Positions 17,702 through 25,921 of a DNA stretch of 64,000 bases are shown here, in pieces. Where the stretch lies: NCBI RefSeq assembly GCF_015865035.1, contig NZ_JADZGI010000001.1:2793628-2857627 (forward strand), given 5' to 3'. The stretch comes from Novosphingobium aureum. GTDB lineage: Bacteria > Pseudomonadota > Alphaproteobacteria > Sphingomonadales > Sphingomonadaceae. How positions within the stretch are numbered: position 1 is the first letter of the stretch; each line of letters opens with the position of its first letter. Position numbers and translations under genes: made by a program. The notes below the pieces were generated by a model that worked only from the letters and a program-made list of their open reading frames with translations, was not told the DNA's origin and ran no database searches.

Positions 17702-18229
17702 ATGGAAACGGCAATCGTTGCAGGCGGATGCTTCTGGTGCACCGAGGCGGTGTTCCGCGACGTGATCGGCGTCGACACGGTCGAGAGCGGATACATCGGC
17801 GGGGCCACTGAAAACCCCACGTACAAGGAAGTCTGCTCGGGCCAGACCGGGCACGCCGAAGCGGTACGCATCGGCTACGACCCCGAGCAGCTCACTTATG
17901 CGCAGCTGCTCGACATGTTCATGGGCACGCACGACCCCACCCAGCTCAACCGGCAGGGCAACGACATCGGCACGCAGTATCGCTCGGCGATCTTCCCGCT
18001 CGACGATGCCCAGCGTAGCGAGGCCGAAGCGGCCATCGCCCGCGCGCAGGAGGCGAGCAGCGCACCGATCGTCACGACCGTCGAGGGTCCCGCGACCTGG
18101 TATCCGGCCGAGGACTATCACCAGGAATACTGGGAGGGCGAAGGCCAGGGCAATCCCTATTGCCTCGCGGTCATCCCGCCCAAGCTGATGAAGCTGCGCA
18201 AGAGCTTCGCGGCCAACGTGAAGAACTGA
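17702..18229 (+). CDS. msrA: Peptide-methionine (S)-S-oxide reductase
   Basis: A 175-residue repair enzyme that reduces methionine-S-sulfoxide in proteins. The catalytic motif GCFWCTEAVF places the nucleophile at Cys10. GYIGGATENPTYKEVCSG, FMGTHDPTQLNRQGNDIGTQYRSAIF and FWPAEDYHQEYW-like sequence (YPAEDYHQEYW) are all characteristic. No signal peptide is present, so it is cytosolic. It is monocistronic, ending in a strong terminator shared with the convergent rsmB-type gene. Confidence 0.96.
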   Translation: METAIVAGGCFWCTEAVFRDVIGVDTVESGYIGGATENPTYKEVCSGQTGHAEAVRIGYDPEQLTYAQLLDMFMGTHDPTQLNRQGNDIGTQYRSAIFPLDDAQRSEAEAAIARAQEASSAPIVTTVEGPATWYPAEDYHQEYWEGEGQGNPYCLAVIPPKLMKLRKSFAANVKN

Positions 18230-18233
18230 AGCG

Positions 18234-18265
18234 AAAGGCGCCGGGCTCGTGTCCGGCGCCTTTTT
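18234..18265. terminator. Bidirectional terminator between msrA and the RsmB-type gene
   Basis: An 11-bp perfect stem, AAAGGCGCCGG (18234-18244) with CCGGCGCCTTT (18253-18263), ends in TTTTT on the plus strand. The mirror A-run lets it also serve the minus-strand gene that ends at 18272. Confidence 0.9.
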
Positions 18266-18271
18266 GCCTGC

Positions 18272-19528
18272 TCAGTCCTTGCGCCAGCGCGCGATGTAGA
18301 AGCCGTCGAGCCCGCCAGCCTCGGCCAGCATGCCGGGGTCGGTGCGCACGCGGCCCTCGCCATCGGGCGAGAGACCTGCGGGAAGCTCGCCTTCGGTCAC
18401 GGGGACAGGGGTCAGGCCGCCTGCTGCATCGAGCCCTCGGGCCTGCACCTCGCCTTCGGCACGCTCGAGCGAGCAGACCGCGTAGACCAGCCGTCCGCCC
18501 GGCTTGAGCCAGCCCGAGGCGCGCGCGAGCATGGCTTGCTGGATCTCGGCCATTTCCGCGATCTGGCGCTCGCCGACGCGGTGGAGAACGTCGGGGTGGC
18601 GACGGCAGGTGCCGGTCGCGGTGCACGGCGCGTCGAGCAGGATCGCGTCGAACGCTTCCTCCGGCTCCCACTTGAAGACGTCGGCCTTGATCGCCTCGGC
18701 CTTGAGGCCAGTGCGCTCGAGGTTTTCCTTCAGCCGCTCGATCCGCCGCCCGGCGTTGTCGAGCGCCGTCACCTGCCAGCCGGCGGCGGCCAGTTGCATC
18801 GTCTTGCCGCCCGGCGCGGCACACAGATCGAGCACACGCATCATGCCCTGCCCCTCGGCAGGCTTGCCGAGCAGGCGCGCCGGCAGGCTGGCGGCAAGGT
18901 CCTGCACCCACCAGGCACCCTCGCCATAGCCGGGCAGCGTCGAGACCTGCTCGCCGCGTTCGATGCGCACGTGCCCGGGCATCAGCGAGACACCGCCCAG
19001 CCGCTCGGCCCATTCAACCGTCTGACCGGGATCGCGCAGGGCCAGATCGAGTGGCGGAGGTACCGCAAGGCCAGCCGCGACGGCGTCGCCGAACGCGCCC
19101 CAGCGCTGCGCGGCGCGTTCGGGCAGCGTCGGCACCTCTGGCAAGGTCACCTCCCGCTTGGTCAGGGTCGAGAAGACACCGTGCGCGAGACGGCGCGGCC
19201 CGCCACTGAGCAGCGGCAGCCCGGTTGCAATGACCGCGTGGGCCGGGGTTTCCAGGCGCAGCACTTGCGCCAGCATGATCTCGAGCACGGCGCGCGGCTT
19301 GGCATCTTCGGGGAGCGGCTGGCGGGTGGCGCTGTCGATCAGCGCGTCGAGGTCGGCGCGCCAGCGCAGCACCTCACCCGCAATCGCCCGGGCCAGCGCC
19401 CGGTCGTTGTCGCCGCGCACGCGCGAAAGCGCAGCGCTTGCCGCCTGATCGAGCGTCTCGCCCCGTCGCAGCACGGCATCGATGAGATTGAGCGCGGCAC
19501 GGCGCGCGGGAAGACCGGGAATATCCAT
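18272..19528 (-). CDS. rsmB: RsmB-type 16S rRNA (cytosine-C5) methyltransferase
   Basis: A 418-residue RNA m5C methyltransferase. An N-terminal NusB-like RNA-binding domain spans about residues 1-130. The SAM domain has motif I LDLCAAPGGKT (233-243), motif IV DAPCTATGTCRRHPDV with Cys302, and motif VI YAVCSLE with catalytic Cys352. The combination matches RsmB/NOL1/NOP2 proteins, methylating C967 of 16S rRNA in E. coli; position here is inferred. It is divergent from the sdhAF4 gene. Confidence 0.9.
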   Translation of the reverse strand: MDIPGLPARRAALNLIDAVLRRGETLDQAASAALSRVRGDNDRALARAIAGEVLRWRADLDALIDSATRQPLPEDAKPRAVLEIMLAQVLRLETPAHAVIATGLPLLSGGPRRLAHGVFSTLTKREVTLPEVPTLPERAAQRWGAFGDAVAAGLAVPPPLDLALRDPGQTVEWAERLGGVSLMPGHVRIERGEQVSTLPGYGEGAWWVQDLAASLPARLLGKPAEGQGMMRVLDLCAAPGGKTMQLAAAGWQVTALDNAGRRIERLKENLERTGLKAEAIKADVFKWEPEEAFDAILLDAPCTATGTCRRHPDVLHRVGERQIAEMAEIQQAMLARASGWLKPGGRLVYAVCSLERAEGEVQARGLDAAGGLTPVPVTEGELPAGLSPDGEGRVRTDPGMLAEAGGLDGFYIARWRKD

Positions 19529-19582
19529 TGGCGCCCCTTATAGACGATTGCCTTTTGCCGCCAGTGATACCAAGTGGGGAAC

Positions 19583-19756
19583 ATGATACAGCGCGCAACC
19601 AAACGTCCCGAGGGTTTCAAGAAGCCCGAACACTGGACCAACGAGCCCGCGCCGGCACCGGCGCCCGCCACGGCCGCGGACCACAACGAGCCCGACGGCC
19701 TGTCTCCCACCCGCTACGGCGACTGGGTGCTGAAAGGCATCGCAGTCGACTTCTGA
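19583..19756 (+). CDS. DUF1674 protein (succinate dehydrogenase assembly factor 4 family)
   Basis: A small 57-residue protein ending in the DUF1674/SdhAF4 signature GLSPTRYGDWVLKGIAVDF. Its Pro/Ala-rich middle (about residues 20-33) is a linker. In eukaryotes this family helps assemble flavinylated succinate dehydrogenase; the bacterial role is assumed to be similar. A GTG nine bases upstream is an alternative start. It is divergent from rsmB and stands alone. No succinate dehydrogenase genes are in the window. Confidence 0.82.
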   Translation: MIQRATKRPEGFKKPEHWTNEPAPAPAPATAADHNEPDGLSPTRYGDWVLKGIAVDF

Positions 19757-19882
19757 GCGCGCTGCGGTTTCACAGGACCGCGAAAGCGACTAACGACTGT
19801 CCCGAAGCTGGCGGCGAGAAGGTATCGCGGGCAACGCGCACACCCACTACCCGCAGCCTCGTCCGCGCACGTTGCGCCTGCC

Positions 19883-21355
19883 TCAGTCGCTCGAAACCTC
19901 CGGCATCTCGCCCGAGGTCGTATCCCCCGCCTGCTGCCAGCCGCCGCCCAGCGCGAGGAAAACCGAAATCTGGTCATCGATCAGCGCCGCCTGAGCTGCG
20001 GCATGGCTGACCCGCGCCGAGGCGAGCGCGCCTTGCGCATCGAGCAGCGAGAGGAAATCGCTGCGACCGTACCGGAACAGCTTGCCCGCCTGGCTAGCCG
20101 AAGTGGCCGCACTGTCGGCCGCCCGCCCGAGCGCCTGCGCCTGCTCGCGATCGCGAGCATAGGTATCGAGTGCCTCTTCAGTTCCCCTTAGAGCCTCGAG
20201 CACGGTCGCGTCGAACTGCGCGATATCGGCCTTCACCTGCGCTTCGGCACCATCGATGCGGGCCCGCACTTCGGCGCGATAAGGGAAGTTCCACGAGAGC
20301 AACGGACCAAGGCCGAAACTGAGCGACTCTTCCTTGGGCAGATTGCGCAGCTGGTTGAAGCCCATCAGTCCGCCCGCAATTGAAACCGAAGGATAAAGGT
20401 CGGCCATCTGCACGCCGATACGGGCAGTATCACCGGCAATCCGGCGCTCGGCCTCGCGGATGTCGGGGCGGCGCCGGATCATCGCGGCACCATCGCCCAC
20501 CGGCATTGCCTCACGCAGGCTGGGCAGCGCAGAGCAGTCGGCAACCTGCCTCGGGTAGTCGGCGGGCGGCTTGCCGGTCAGTGTCGCCAGCAGGTAGAGC
20601 CCGGCCTTGCGCCGCGCATAGAAGCCGGGAAGGCTCGCCTTGCTCGTCTCGACAGCGGTGCGTGCACGGCTGACATCGAAGGCCGTGCCGCGCCCGCCCT
20701 TTTGCAGACGGGTCGTCGCATCGAGCGTCTTTTCCTGCAGCGAGACCACCTGCTCGACTGTCGCGATCTGGTAGTTTGCCGCGCAGACGCTGGCATAGGC
20801 CCGCGCGGTGGCCGCCGCGACAGATATCCGCACGGCGTCGCGCGCGGCCTCTACCGCTTCGCGATCAGCGATGCTGGCCTCGATGCCACGCTTGAGCTTG
20901 CCCTTGAGGTCGAGCGGGTAATTGAAGCTCAGGCCCAGCTGGCTGGTGATCACGCCCGGCAGGCTGGTCTGGGCGGATCGCAGAGAGTAGTTGCGTTCAG
21001 CGGTTGCCTGGGCGCCCAGTTCGACCCCCAGCCCTTCTGCGCCAGCCGCCTCGCGCACGGCTGCCTGGGCACGCTCGAGGTTGGCCTCGGCCACGCGCAG
21101 ATCGGCATTGGCAGCAAGCGCCTCCTCGACCAGTGCATCAAGGCGCGGGTCATCGTAGAGCCGCCACCAGTGATCGGGCAATGGAGCCTGCGAAAAGGCG
21201 TCGCCTTCAGCCGAATCGAAGTTTCCCTGTGCACCGGGCAGGTTGGCCACCGCGGCTTCGGGAGGGCGGTAATCCGGCCCTGCCGTGCTGCACCCGGCAA
21301 GCGCGAGGGCGAGAGCACCGAGCGCGCTGCAGGCGCCTAGCTTGCGCGGGACCAT
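19883..21355 (-). CDS. RND-type outer-membrane efflux lipoprotein (NodT family)
   Basis: A 490-residue OMF protein. The lipoprotein signal MVPRKLGACSALGALALALAGC gives an outer-membrane lipobox LAGC. Mature sequence has the NodT features YRPPEAAV, DHWWRLYDDPRLDALVEEALAANADLRVAEANLERAQA, and two repeats of the TolC helical barrel (ARAYASVCAANYQIATVEQ and DFLSLLDAQGALA). The start is chosen by the lipobox and by a TGATG overlap with the upstream HlyD gene. It is the last gene of the marR-fusC-DUF1656-hlyD-nodT operon. Confidence 0.9.
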   Translation of the reverse strand: MVPRKLGACSALGALALALAGCSTAGPDYRPPEAAVANLPGAQGNFDSAEGDAFSQAPLPDHWWRLYDDPRLDALVEEALAANADLRVAEANLERAQAAVREAAGAEGLGVELGAQATAERNYSLRSAQTSLPGVITSQLGLSFNYPLDLKGKLKRGIEASIADREAVEAARDAVRISVAAATARAYASVCAANYQIATVEQVVSLQEKTLDATTRLQKGGRGTAFDVSRARTAVETSKASLPGFYARRKAGLYLLATLTGKPPADYPRQVADCSALPSLREAMPVGDGAAMIRRRPDIREAERRIAGDTARIGVQMADLYPSVSIAGGLMGFNQLRNLPKEESLSFGLGPLLSWNFPYRAEVRARIDGAEAQVKADIAQFDATVLEALRGTEEALDTYARDREQAQALGRAADSAATSASQAGKLFRYGRSDFLSLLDAQGALASARVSHAAAQAALIDDQISVFLALGGGWQQAGDTTSGEMPEVSSD

Positions 21356-22296
21356 CACGAACGACCTCCCTGGCTGGCCGGCGCCGGGTTCTTGCCGGCC
21401 CTGCCTGCGGATGGCTTGTCGCCCCTCTCTCCGACCTGCTCGACGGTGACTGTCGCCGTACGCCCGAGTACGAGACGCACGTCCTTGGGCACGTTGACGA
21501 GCTTGATGCGAACCGGGATGCGCTGCGGCAGTCGCACCCATGCGAAGGTCGCCTCGACATCGGGCAGCAGGTTGCTGGCATTGCCGCGCGAGCTGTCGGA
21601 AATGCCTGCAGCGATACTCTCGACCCGCCCTTCAAGGTCCTCGTCCTCGCCCATCAGATGGACCTGGACCGGCGCACCGACACGGATCATCGGCAGCTTG
21701 GTTTCCTCGAAGTAGCCCTCGATGCGCAGCGAGGCACGGTCGACCAGCGCCATCGCCTGATTGCCCGCCGCAAGATAGTCGCCCGGATGCAAGTCGAGGT
21801 TGGTCACGGTGCCGTCAACCGAGGCATGGACCTGTGTGCGCTTCAGGTTGAGCTGCGCGCCGTCGAGCGCGCTGCGCGCCTCGGCCAGCGCCGCCTCGGC
21901 GGTCTGGACGCGGGCAAGGTTCTGCTCGTGGGTCTCGGCCGCCACCAGATCGCCGAGCGCGCGGTCGCGGTTCGCCTCGCGCCGGGCCTGCGCCAGCGTA
22001 GCGCGCGCGCTGGCAACCGAGGCGCGTGCCTGCTCGACCGCCAGGGAGTAGCGTGGCTTGTCGAGCACGAAGAGCAAGTCACCGGCCTTCACCTCCTGAT
22101 TGTCATGGACCTCGACCGATGTGACCAGCCCCGAGATATCGGGCGTCACCCGCACGACGTCGGCGCGCACACGGCCATCGCGTGTCCACGGAGTACGCTC
22201 GTAATGGTTCCACATCCAGACCGCGACAACGAGCGCGATGAGAACGATGACGATGGTTGCGGCGCTGCGGCCAAGCATGGCGAGTGTGTTTTTCAT
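21355..22296 (-). CDS. HlyD-family periplasmic adaptor (EmrA/AaeA-like)
   Basis: A 313-residue membrane fusion protein. One N-terminal TM (about 10-29) is followed by the lipoyl half-motifs (TPDISGLVTSVEVHDNQEVKAGDLLFVLD), a coiled coil (SVASARATLAQARREANRDRAL) and a beta-barrel domain (DGTVTNLDLHPGDYL, ASLRIEGYFEETKLP). It links the inner-membrane pump to the NodT channel. The ATG overlaps the DUF1656 stop (ATGA, 22293-22296). Most similar in context to AaeA, which exports aromatic acids. Confidence 0.9.
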   Translation of the reverse strand: MKNTLAMLGRSAATIVIVLIALVVAVWMWNHYERTPWTRDGRVRADVVRVTPDISGLVTSVEVHDNQEVKAGDLLFVLDKPRYSLAVEQARASVASARATLAQARREANRDRALGDLVAAETHEQNLARVQTAEAALAEARSALDGAQLNLKRTQVHASVDGTVTNLDLHPGDYLAAGNQAMALVDRASLRIEGYFEETKLPMIRVGAPVQVHLMGEDEDLEGRVESIAAGISDSSRGNASNLLPDVEATFAWVRLPQRIPVRIKLVNVPKDVRLVLGRTATVTVEQVGERGDKPSAGRAGKNPAPASQGGRS

Positions 22297-22508
22297 GGAG
22301 CGAAACCGAATTGGGGAGCGAGAAAGGCGACGCCACCGAAGACGATGACGAAAAGGGCGACATCCACCAGAGCGCGGTAGGCGACGAAGCGGTAGACACC
22401 GAGGCGGTTGAACAGCCGCATCAAGGCCATCGTGCACAGGGCCGCGATGATGCCGAAGACCAGCAGGGTCGGCACGTAGATGCCGTTGAGCGAGAGCTCT
22501 CCGTTCAT
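22293..22508 (-). CDS. DUF1656 small membrane protein (AaeX-like)
   Basis: A 71-residue protein with two predicted TM segments (about 14-30 and 45-62) and the DUF1656 pattern ELSLNGIYVPTLLV...YRFVAYRALVDVALFVIVFGG. AaeX-type proteins are always next to FUSC pumps; their function is not settled. It overlaps both neighbours by 4 bases (ATGA) so is coupled to the pump and adaptor genes. Confidence 0.88.
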   Translation of the reverse strand: MNGELSLNGIYVPTLLVFGIIAALCTMALMRLFNRLGVYRFVAYRALVDVALFVIVFGGVAFLAPQFGFAP

Positions 22509-24592
22509 GGCTTACCTCCGGAAGGGGATGAAATGCCCGCGAATGGCGGAGCATCGGCGAAAAGGGTGCGGCGAAGCGTGATGAGCGGGAGTGCGGCACG
22601 CCTGCGGACGTTTTCCTGCGGATCGCCCCTGAAGCGATCCAGCGCCTCATCTATGCGTCCGAGCAGGTCGGGCGCCTCGGGCAGGGGCTGGTCCGGGCGC
22701 AGGCTGCGATAGTAGCGCCCCATGCCGACCAGCACCTGGGTGACCGGCTCCTGCCGTTCGCGGTCGAGATCGCTGCGAAGATTGCGCAGCTCCCCGATGG
22801 CGACACCGGCGCGCAGGTCGCGCAGGATATCGTAGAGTGGCTCGCCCTGCGAACGGCCCGCCGCCTTGAGCCGCGGTCCAAGCTGTGCCTGGCGATCGAG
22901 CATCCGCGAAATCCAGCCTTGCACGTCGGGCTTGCTCCAGCGGTTGCTGCGCTCGGCAAGGTTGTTCCAGCCAGCGGTCAGGTTGCGCCTGATCGCATGC
23001 TTCACCCCGGCGGTCTGGATGATGCGGATCATCCCGGCAGCGAAGAAAATCGCGCAGAAGGTCGCGATCTGCGAGTTGAGGAAAGTGGCGAAGGTCGCTG
23101 GCACACCGGGCCCGAGATCGGCACCATACTGTTCGGAGATGATGAAAGGGCTCCCCAGGCCGAGCATCGTGGGCAGTGCGAATCCCATCGTGCGTGGATT
23201 GGCCATGAGCGCCCCGAGCACGAGGAGAGCCGGCGCAAGCGCGACCGCCATCTCCGGGAACCCGTCGAGCATCGGCAGAATTGCGAAGCCATAGGTTCCC
23301 GCGATGAGCACCGAGAGGACCGTTCCCTTGAAGAAGCCCACGACGGGCGGGATCGAATTGTCCATCGCGCCGAAAAGCGCGGGAAAAACCGAAGCCAGCA
23401 TCAGGAAGGTGCCACCATCGCTCCAGCCGCTATAGTGCCAGATCAGCGAGCCGACGACGACCGTCAGCATCGCCCCCGCCGCAGCGCGGGCAGCCCCCGT
23501 ATAGTCGCGATTGAGCCGGCGTTCGCCCACCGCCGCGAGCAGATCGGGCACGCGCGGCGAAACCGGGCGGGTGCTGGGAGCGACGTATTGTGCCTTGAGA
23601 ACACGGCAGTTGAGATGTGCACTGACGAGATTGCCCAGCCGGGCGATCAAGCTCATCTCGATCAGCTCGAGCCAATCGCTGTCGCCACGAATTGCAGGTT
23701 CGAGCGCTTCGCAGCGCCGGATCAGCGCTTCGCCCGACTTCTCGATCGACACGAGATCGTCGCTCAACGCATCGATCCAGGCGCGAATATCGGCAATGAG
23801 CGTCTCGGTCGGCTCTGAGATGGCTCCGTTCTCGCGCAAGGTGGCGATACGATCGGCGACTGCTGCGCCCAGCGGCATGAGTTCGGCAAGGTTGCCCTCC
23901 AGCGCACGTACCACCTTCACGCGCGGCGCGGTCTGCGTGGTCTCGAACGGGAGGTGAACCGACTGCTGGTGCAGTTCGGTGATATCGAGCGCAAGACGGC
24001 GGCGCTCGATATCGATGTTCGGGTCGGGCTCCAGATCGAGCGTATCGCGACTCCAGGCCTCGGCATCCTTGAGGATCGCACCGATCCTGCCCGCCAGCGC
24101 GCGCGAGACGGATGCAGGCAGGACAACGCCGTGGATCAGTGCCGAACAGATGATCCCGATCGCGATCTCCTGCGCTCGCAGGGTGGCGACGTCGAAAATG
24201 TGCTGGGGCGCGTCGACAATCGGCCACACGATCAGCCCTGCGGTATAGCCCGAGAGCACGAACATATACGAAGTGGGCTTGCGATCGAGCAGCGAGAGGA
24301 ACACGCAAATCCCCAGCCAGCACGTCATCGCCGTGACCAGCATCACCGGACTGTGTGCCAGTGGCGGCACCACCAGGATCGAGAAGCAGGCGCCCACGAA
24401 CGACCCGATCAGGCGGAACAGTGCGCGCGAGACAACCGCACCTGCAAAGGGGCCCGACACGATATACGCGGTCAGGAACGCCCAATAGGGCCGCTCGAGC
24501 CCGATCGAGAAGGCGATGAAGGTCGCCAGCATGGCCGCGATGTAGCACTTGAGGCTGAAGACCGCGGTACTGATGCCCCAACGGTCGGTCAT
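22505..24592 (-). CDS. FUSC-family inner-membrane efflux protein (AaeB-like)
   Basis: A 695-residue transporter with an N-terminal FUSC membrane domain of about six TMs (AMLATFIAFSIGLERPYWAFLTAYIV, RLIGSFVGACFSIL), a cytoplasmic helical part (about 170-350, SVSRALAGRIGAILKDAEAW), a second TM bundle from about residue 370 (GAARAAAGAMLTVVVGSLIWHYSGW), and a cytoplasmic tail. Fits export of aromatic acids or other toxic weak acids. The MTDRWG start overlaps the marR stop by ATGA; the longer upstream frame is a shadow of marR. Confidence 0.9.
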   Translation of the reverse strand: MTDRWGISTAVFSLKCYIAAMLATFIAFSIGLERPYWAFLTAYIVSGPFAGAVVSRALFRLIGSFVGACFSILVVPPLAHSPVMLVTAMTCWLGICVFLSLLDRKPTSYMFVLSGYTAGLIVWPIVDAPQHIFDVATLRAQEIAIGIICSALIHGVVLPASVSRALAGRIGAILKDAEAWSRDTLDLEPDPNIDIERRRLALDITELHQQSVHLPFETTQTAPRVKVVRALEGNLAELMPLGAAVADRIATLRENGAISEPTETLIADIRAWIDALSDDLVSIEKSGEALIRRCEALEPAIRGDSDWLELIEMSLIARLGNLVSAHLNCRVLKAQYVAPSTRPVSPRVPDLLAAVGERRLNRDYTGAARAAAGAMLTVVVGSLIWHYSGWSDGGTFLMLASVFPALFGAMDNSIPPVVGFFKGTVLSVLIAGTYGFAILPMLDGFPEMAVALAPALLVLGALMANPRTMGFALPTMLGLGSPFIISEQYGADLGPGVPATFATFLNSQIATFCAIFFAAGMIRIIQTAGVKHAIRRNLTAGWNNLAERSNRWSKPDVQGWISRMLDRQAQLGPRLKAAGRSQGEPLYDILRDLRAGVAIGELRNLRSDLDRERQEPVTQVLVGMGRYYRSLRPDQPLPEAPDLLGRIDEALDRFRGDPQENVRRRAALPLITLRRTLFADAPPFAGISSPSGGKP

Positions 24593-25041
24593 GGCCGCCC
24601 CCGCCATTCCCCGACACGGCGCGCCACGAGATCGAGCACCGCGACCGTGGTGTCGAGATCTTCGGACGAGATGCCGTCGAGCAGTTGCCCGCGCAGGCTG
24701 CGCAGGCGGTCGTCGATGCTGCGCGCGAGGACAGCGCCCTGCTCGGTAAGGTGCAGGCACTTGGCGCGCGCGTCTTCGGGATCGGGTTCGCGCGCGACGA
24801 GCCCCGAGCGTTCGAGCTGCTGCAAGGTGCGCACCAGCGAGGCCTCGGCAATGCCGATCTCGCGCGCGAGATCGGACTGCCGGGTGCCCGGTCCCATCCG
24901 CTCGAGATGGAGCAATGCGTACCCGGTCGAGTTCGAGATATCGAGCGAGGCCAGCACGCGGTCCGCCAGCTGGCGCCAGCTACGCGCCAGGGTAATCACA
25001 CGCGCCGGGAGCGCGCCTTGTAGTCCATCACGATTCGGCAT
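24589..25041 (-). CDS. MarR-family repressor of the efflux operon
   Basis: A 150-residue MarR/SlyA-type winged-helix dimer. The DNA-recognition region is SDLAREIGIAEASLVRTLQQLERSGLVAREPDPEDARAKCLHLTEQG, with the wing Asp-Arg portion adapted to DARAK. It probably represses its own operon in the absence of an aromatic acid ligand. It is first in the operon, coupled to the FUSC gene by an ATGA overlap, and preceded by a palindromic site at 25052-25063. Confidence 0.9.
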   Translation of the reverse strand: MPNRDGLQGALPARVITLARSWRQLADRVLASLDISNSTGYALLHLERMGPGTRQSDLAREIGIAEASLVRTLQQLERSGLVAREPDPEDARAKCLHLTEQGAVLARSIDDRLRSLRGQLLDGISSEDLDTTVAVLDLVARRVGEWRGRP

Positions 25042-25051
25042 GAGCGCTTAG

Positions 25052-25068
25052 TTAGGAACCTAAGTATA
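25052..25068 (-). promoter_or_regulatory. Probable MarR operator over the -10 box
   Basis: A 12-bp perfect palindrome TTAGGAACCTAA (25052-25063) lies 11 bases before the marR start codon. It touches a TATACT -10 hexamer (complement of 25063-25068). The position is right for autorepression. Confidence 0.55.
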
Positions 25069-25271
25069 TTCTGACAAGTTGCGTAACGTGCAATTTACGA
25101 GCCAGCAATGTCGCTGAATGCAATCGACTGCACTCGCGACATATCCGTTCCGAGCGCGCGCCCGAATGGCAGTTTTGAAGCTATCGTGACCGGGCTGCCC
25201 GAATATCAATTGCGCGGCTTGGGACGCAACAATCTTCGATACTCTGGCACAGCCAAGGCCGCCCCCGCCAC

Positions 25272-25916
25272 TCAAGGCAGGATTTCTATCCGGGTTCCAT
25301 CGCTGACGCTGGCCCACAGCAGATCCATCTGCGCATTGGACAAGGCTATGCAGCCGTCGGTCCAGTCACCCGCCACGCGCCCCTCGACGAGGCCATTGGG
25401 CTGACCGTGGATCATGATCATACCGCCCGCCGATCGACCGCGCGCAGCAGCATAGGCCCGGTCGCGCATATCGGGATAGGAGATGTGCAGGCTGAGGTAG
25501 TAGCGCGAGCGCGGGTTGGCCCAGTCGATCGTGTAGCGCCCCTCGGGAGTGCGCTCATCGCCTTCGAAACGCTTGGCCCCGCGCGGCGCGTCACCCAACT
25601 GGATATCGGCGATGGCATGGACGAGTTGTCCTGCACTCCACAGTTCGAGCCGCCGCCGTGCCTTGTGGATACGCACCAGGTCGGTTGCAATCGGACGGGG
25701 CGAGGCGCCCTTCCCTGCGACAGCGGCACGGACTGGGGCTGGCGCGGACATGCCTGCCACACCCTGCTCGCGCCAGGTGACGGCCGGATCGTTATCGATT
25801 TCTTCGTAGGCGATCCGGCTCGCAGGTTCCGGCGCAGCGATCGCCGGCATCGACACAATGCCGAGGCCGGCAAGCAGGGCTGCGAAAAGCGGGGCAGGCC
25901 ATGGCTTGCCCCGCAT
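25272..25916 (-). CDS. L,D-transpeptidase family (YkuD fold, YafK-like)
   Basis: A 214-residue exported protein with a signal peptide (MRGKPWPAPLFAALLAG, cleavage after PAIA). The YkuD catalytic domain (about 78-213) has His170 (MIMIHGQPNG) and nucleophile Cys189 in DWTDGCIAL. The usual SHGCVRL is TDGCIAL here, as in YafK/DpaA-type enzymes that act on peptidoglycan cross-links or Braun-type linkages. The start ATG at 25916 gives the signal peptide; upstream frame is purA shadow. It follows purA by five bases, so is probably co-transcribed. Confidence 0.87.
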   Translation of the reverse strand: MRGKPWPAPLFAALLAGLGIVSMPAIAAPEPASRIAYEEIDNDPAVTWREQGVAGMSAPAPVRAAVAGKGASPRPIATDLVRIHKARRRLELWSAGQLVHAIADIQLGDAPRGAKRFEGDERTPEGRYTIDWANPRSRYYLSLHISYPDMRDRAYAAARGRSAGGMIMIHGQPNGLVEGRVAGDWTDGCIALSNAQMDLLWASVSDGTRIEILP

Positions 25917-25921
25917 CGCGA

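Noticed and set aside
19763..19781. GCGGT/ACCGC hairpin after the sdhAF4 gene as terminator
   Set aside because: Only 5 bp and no T-run.
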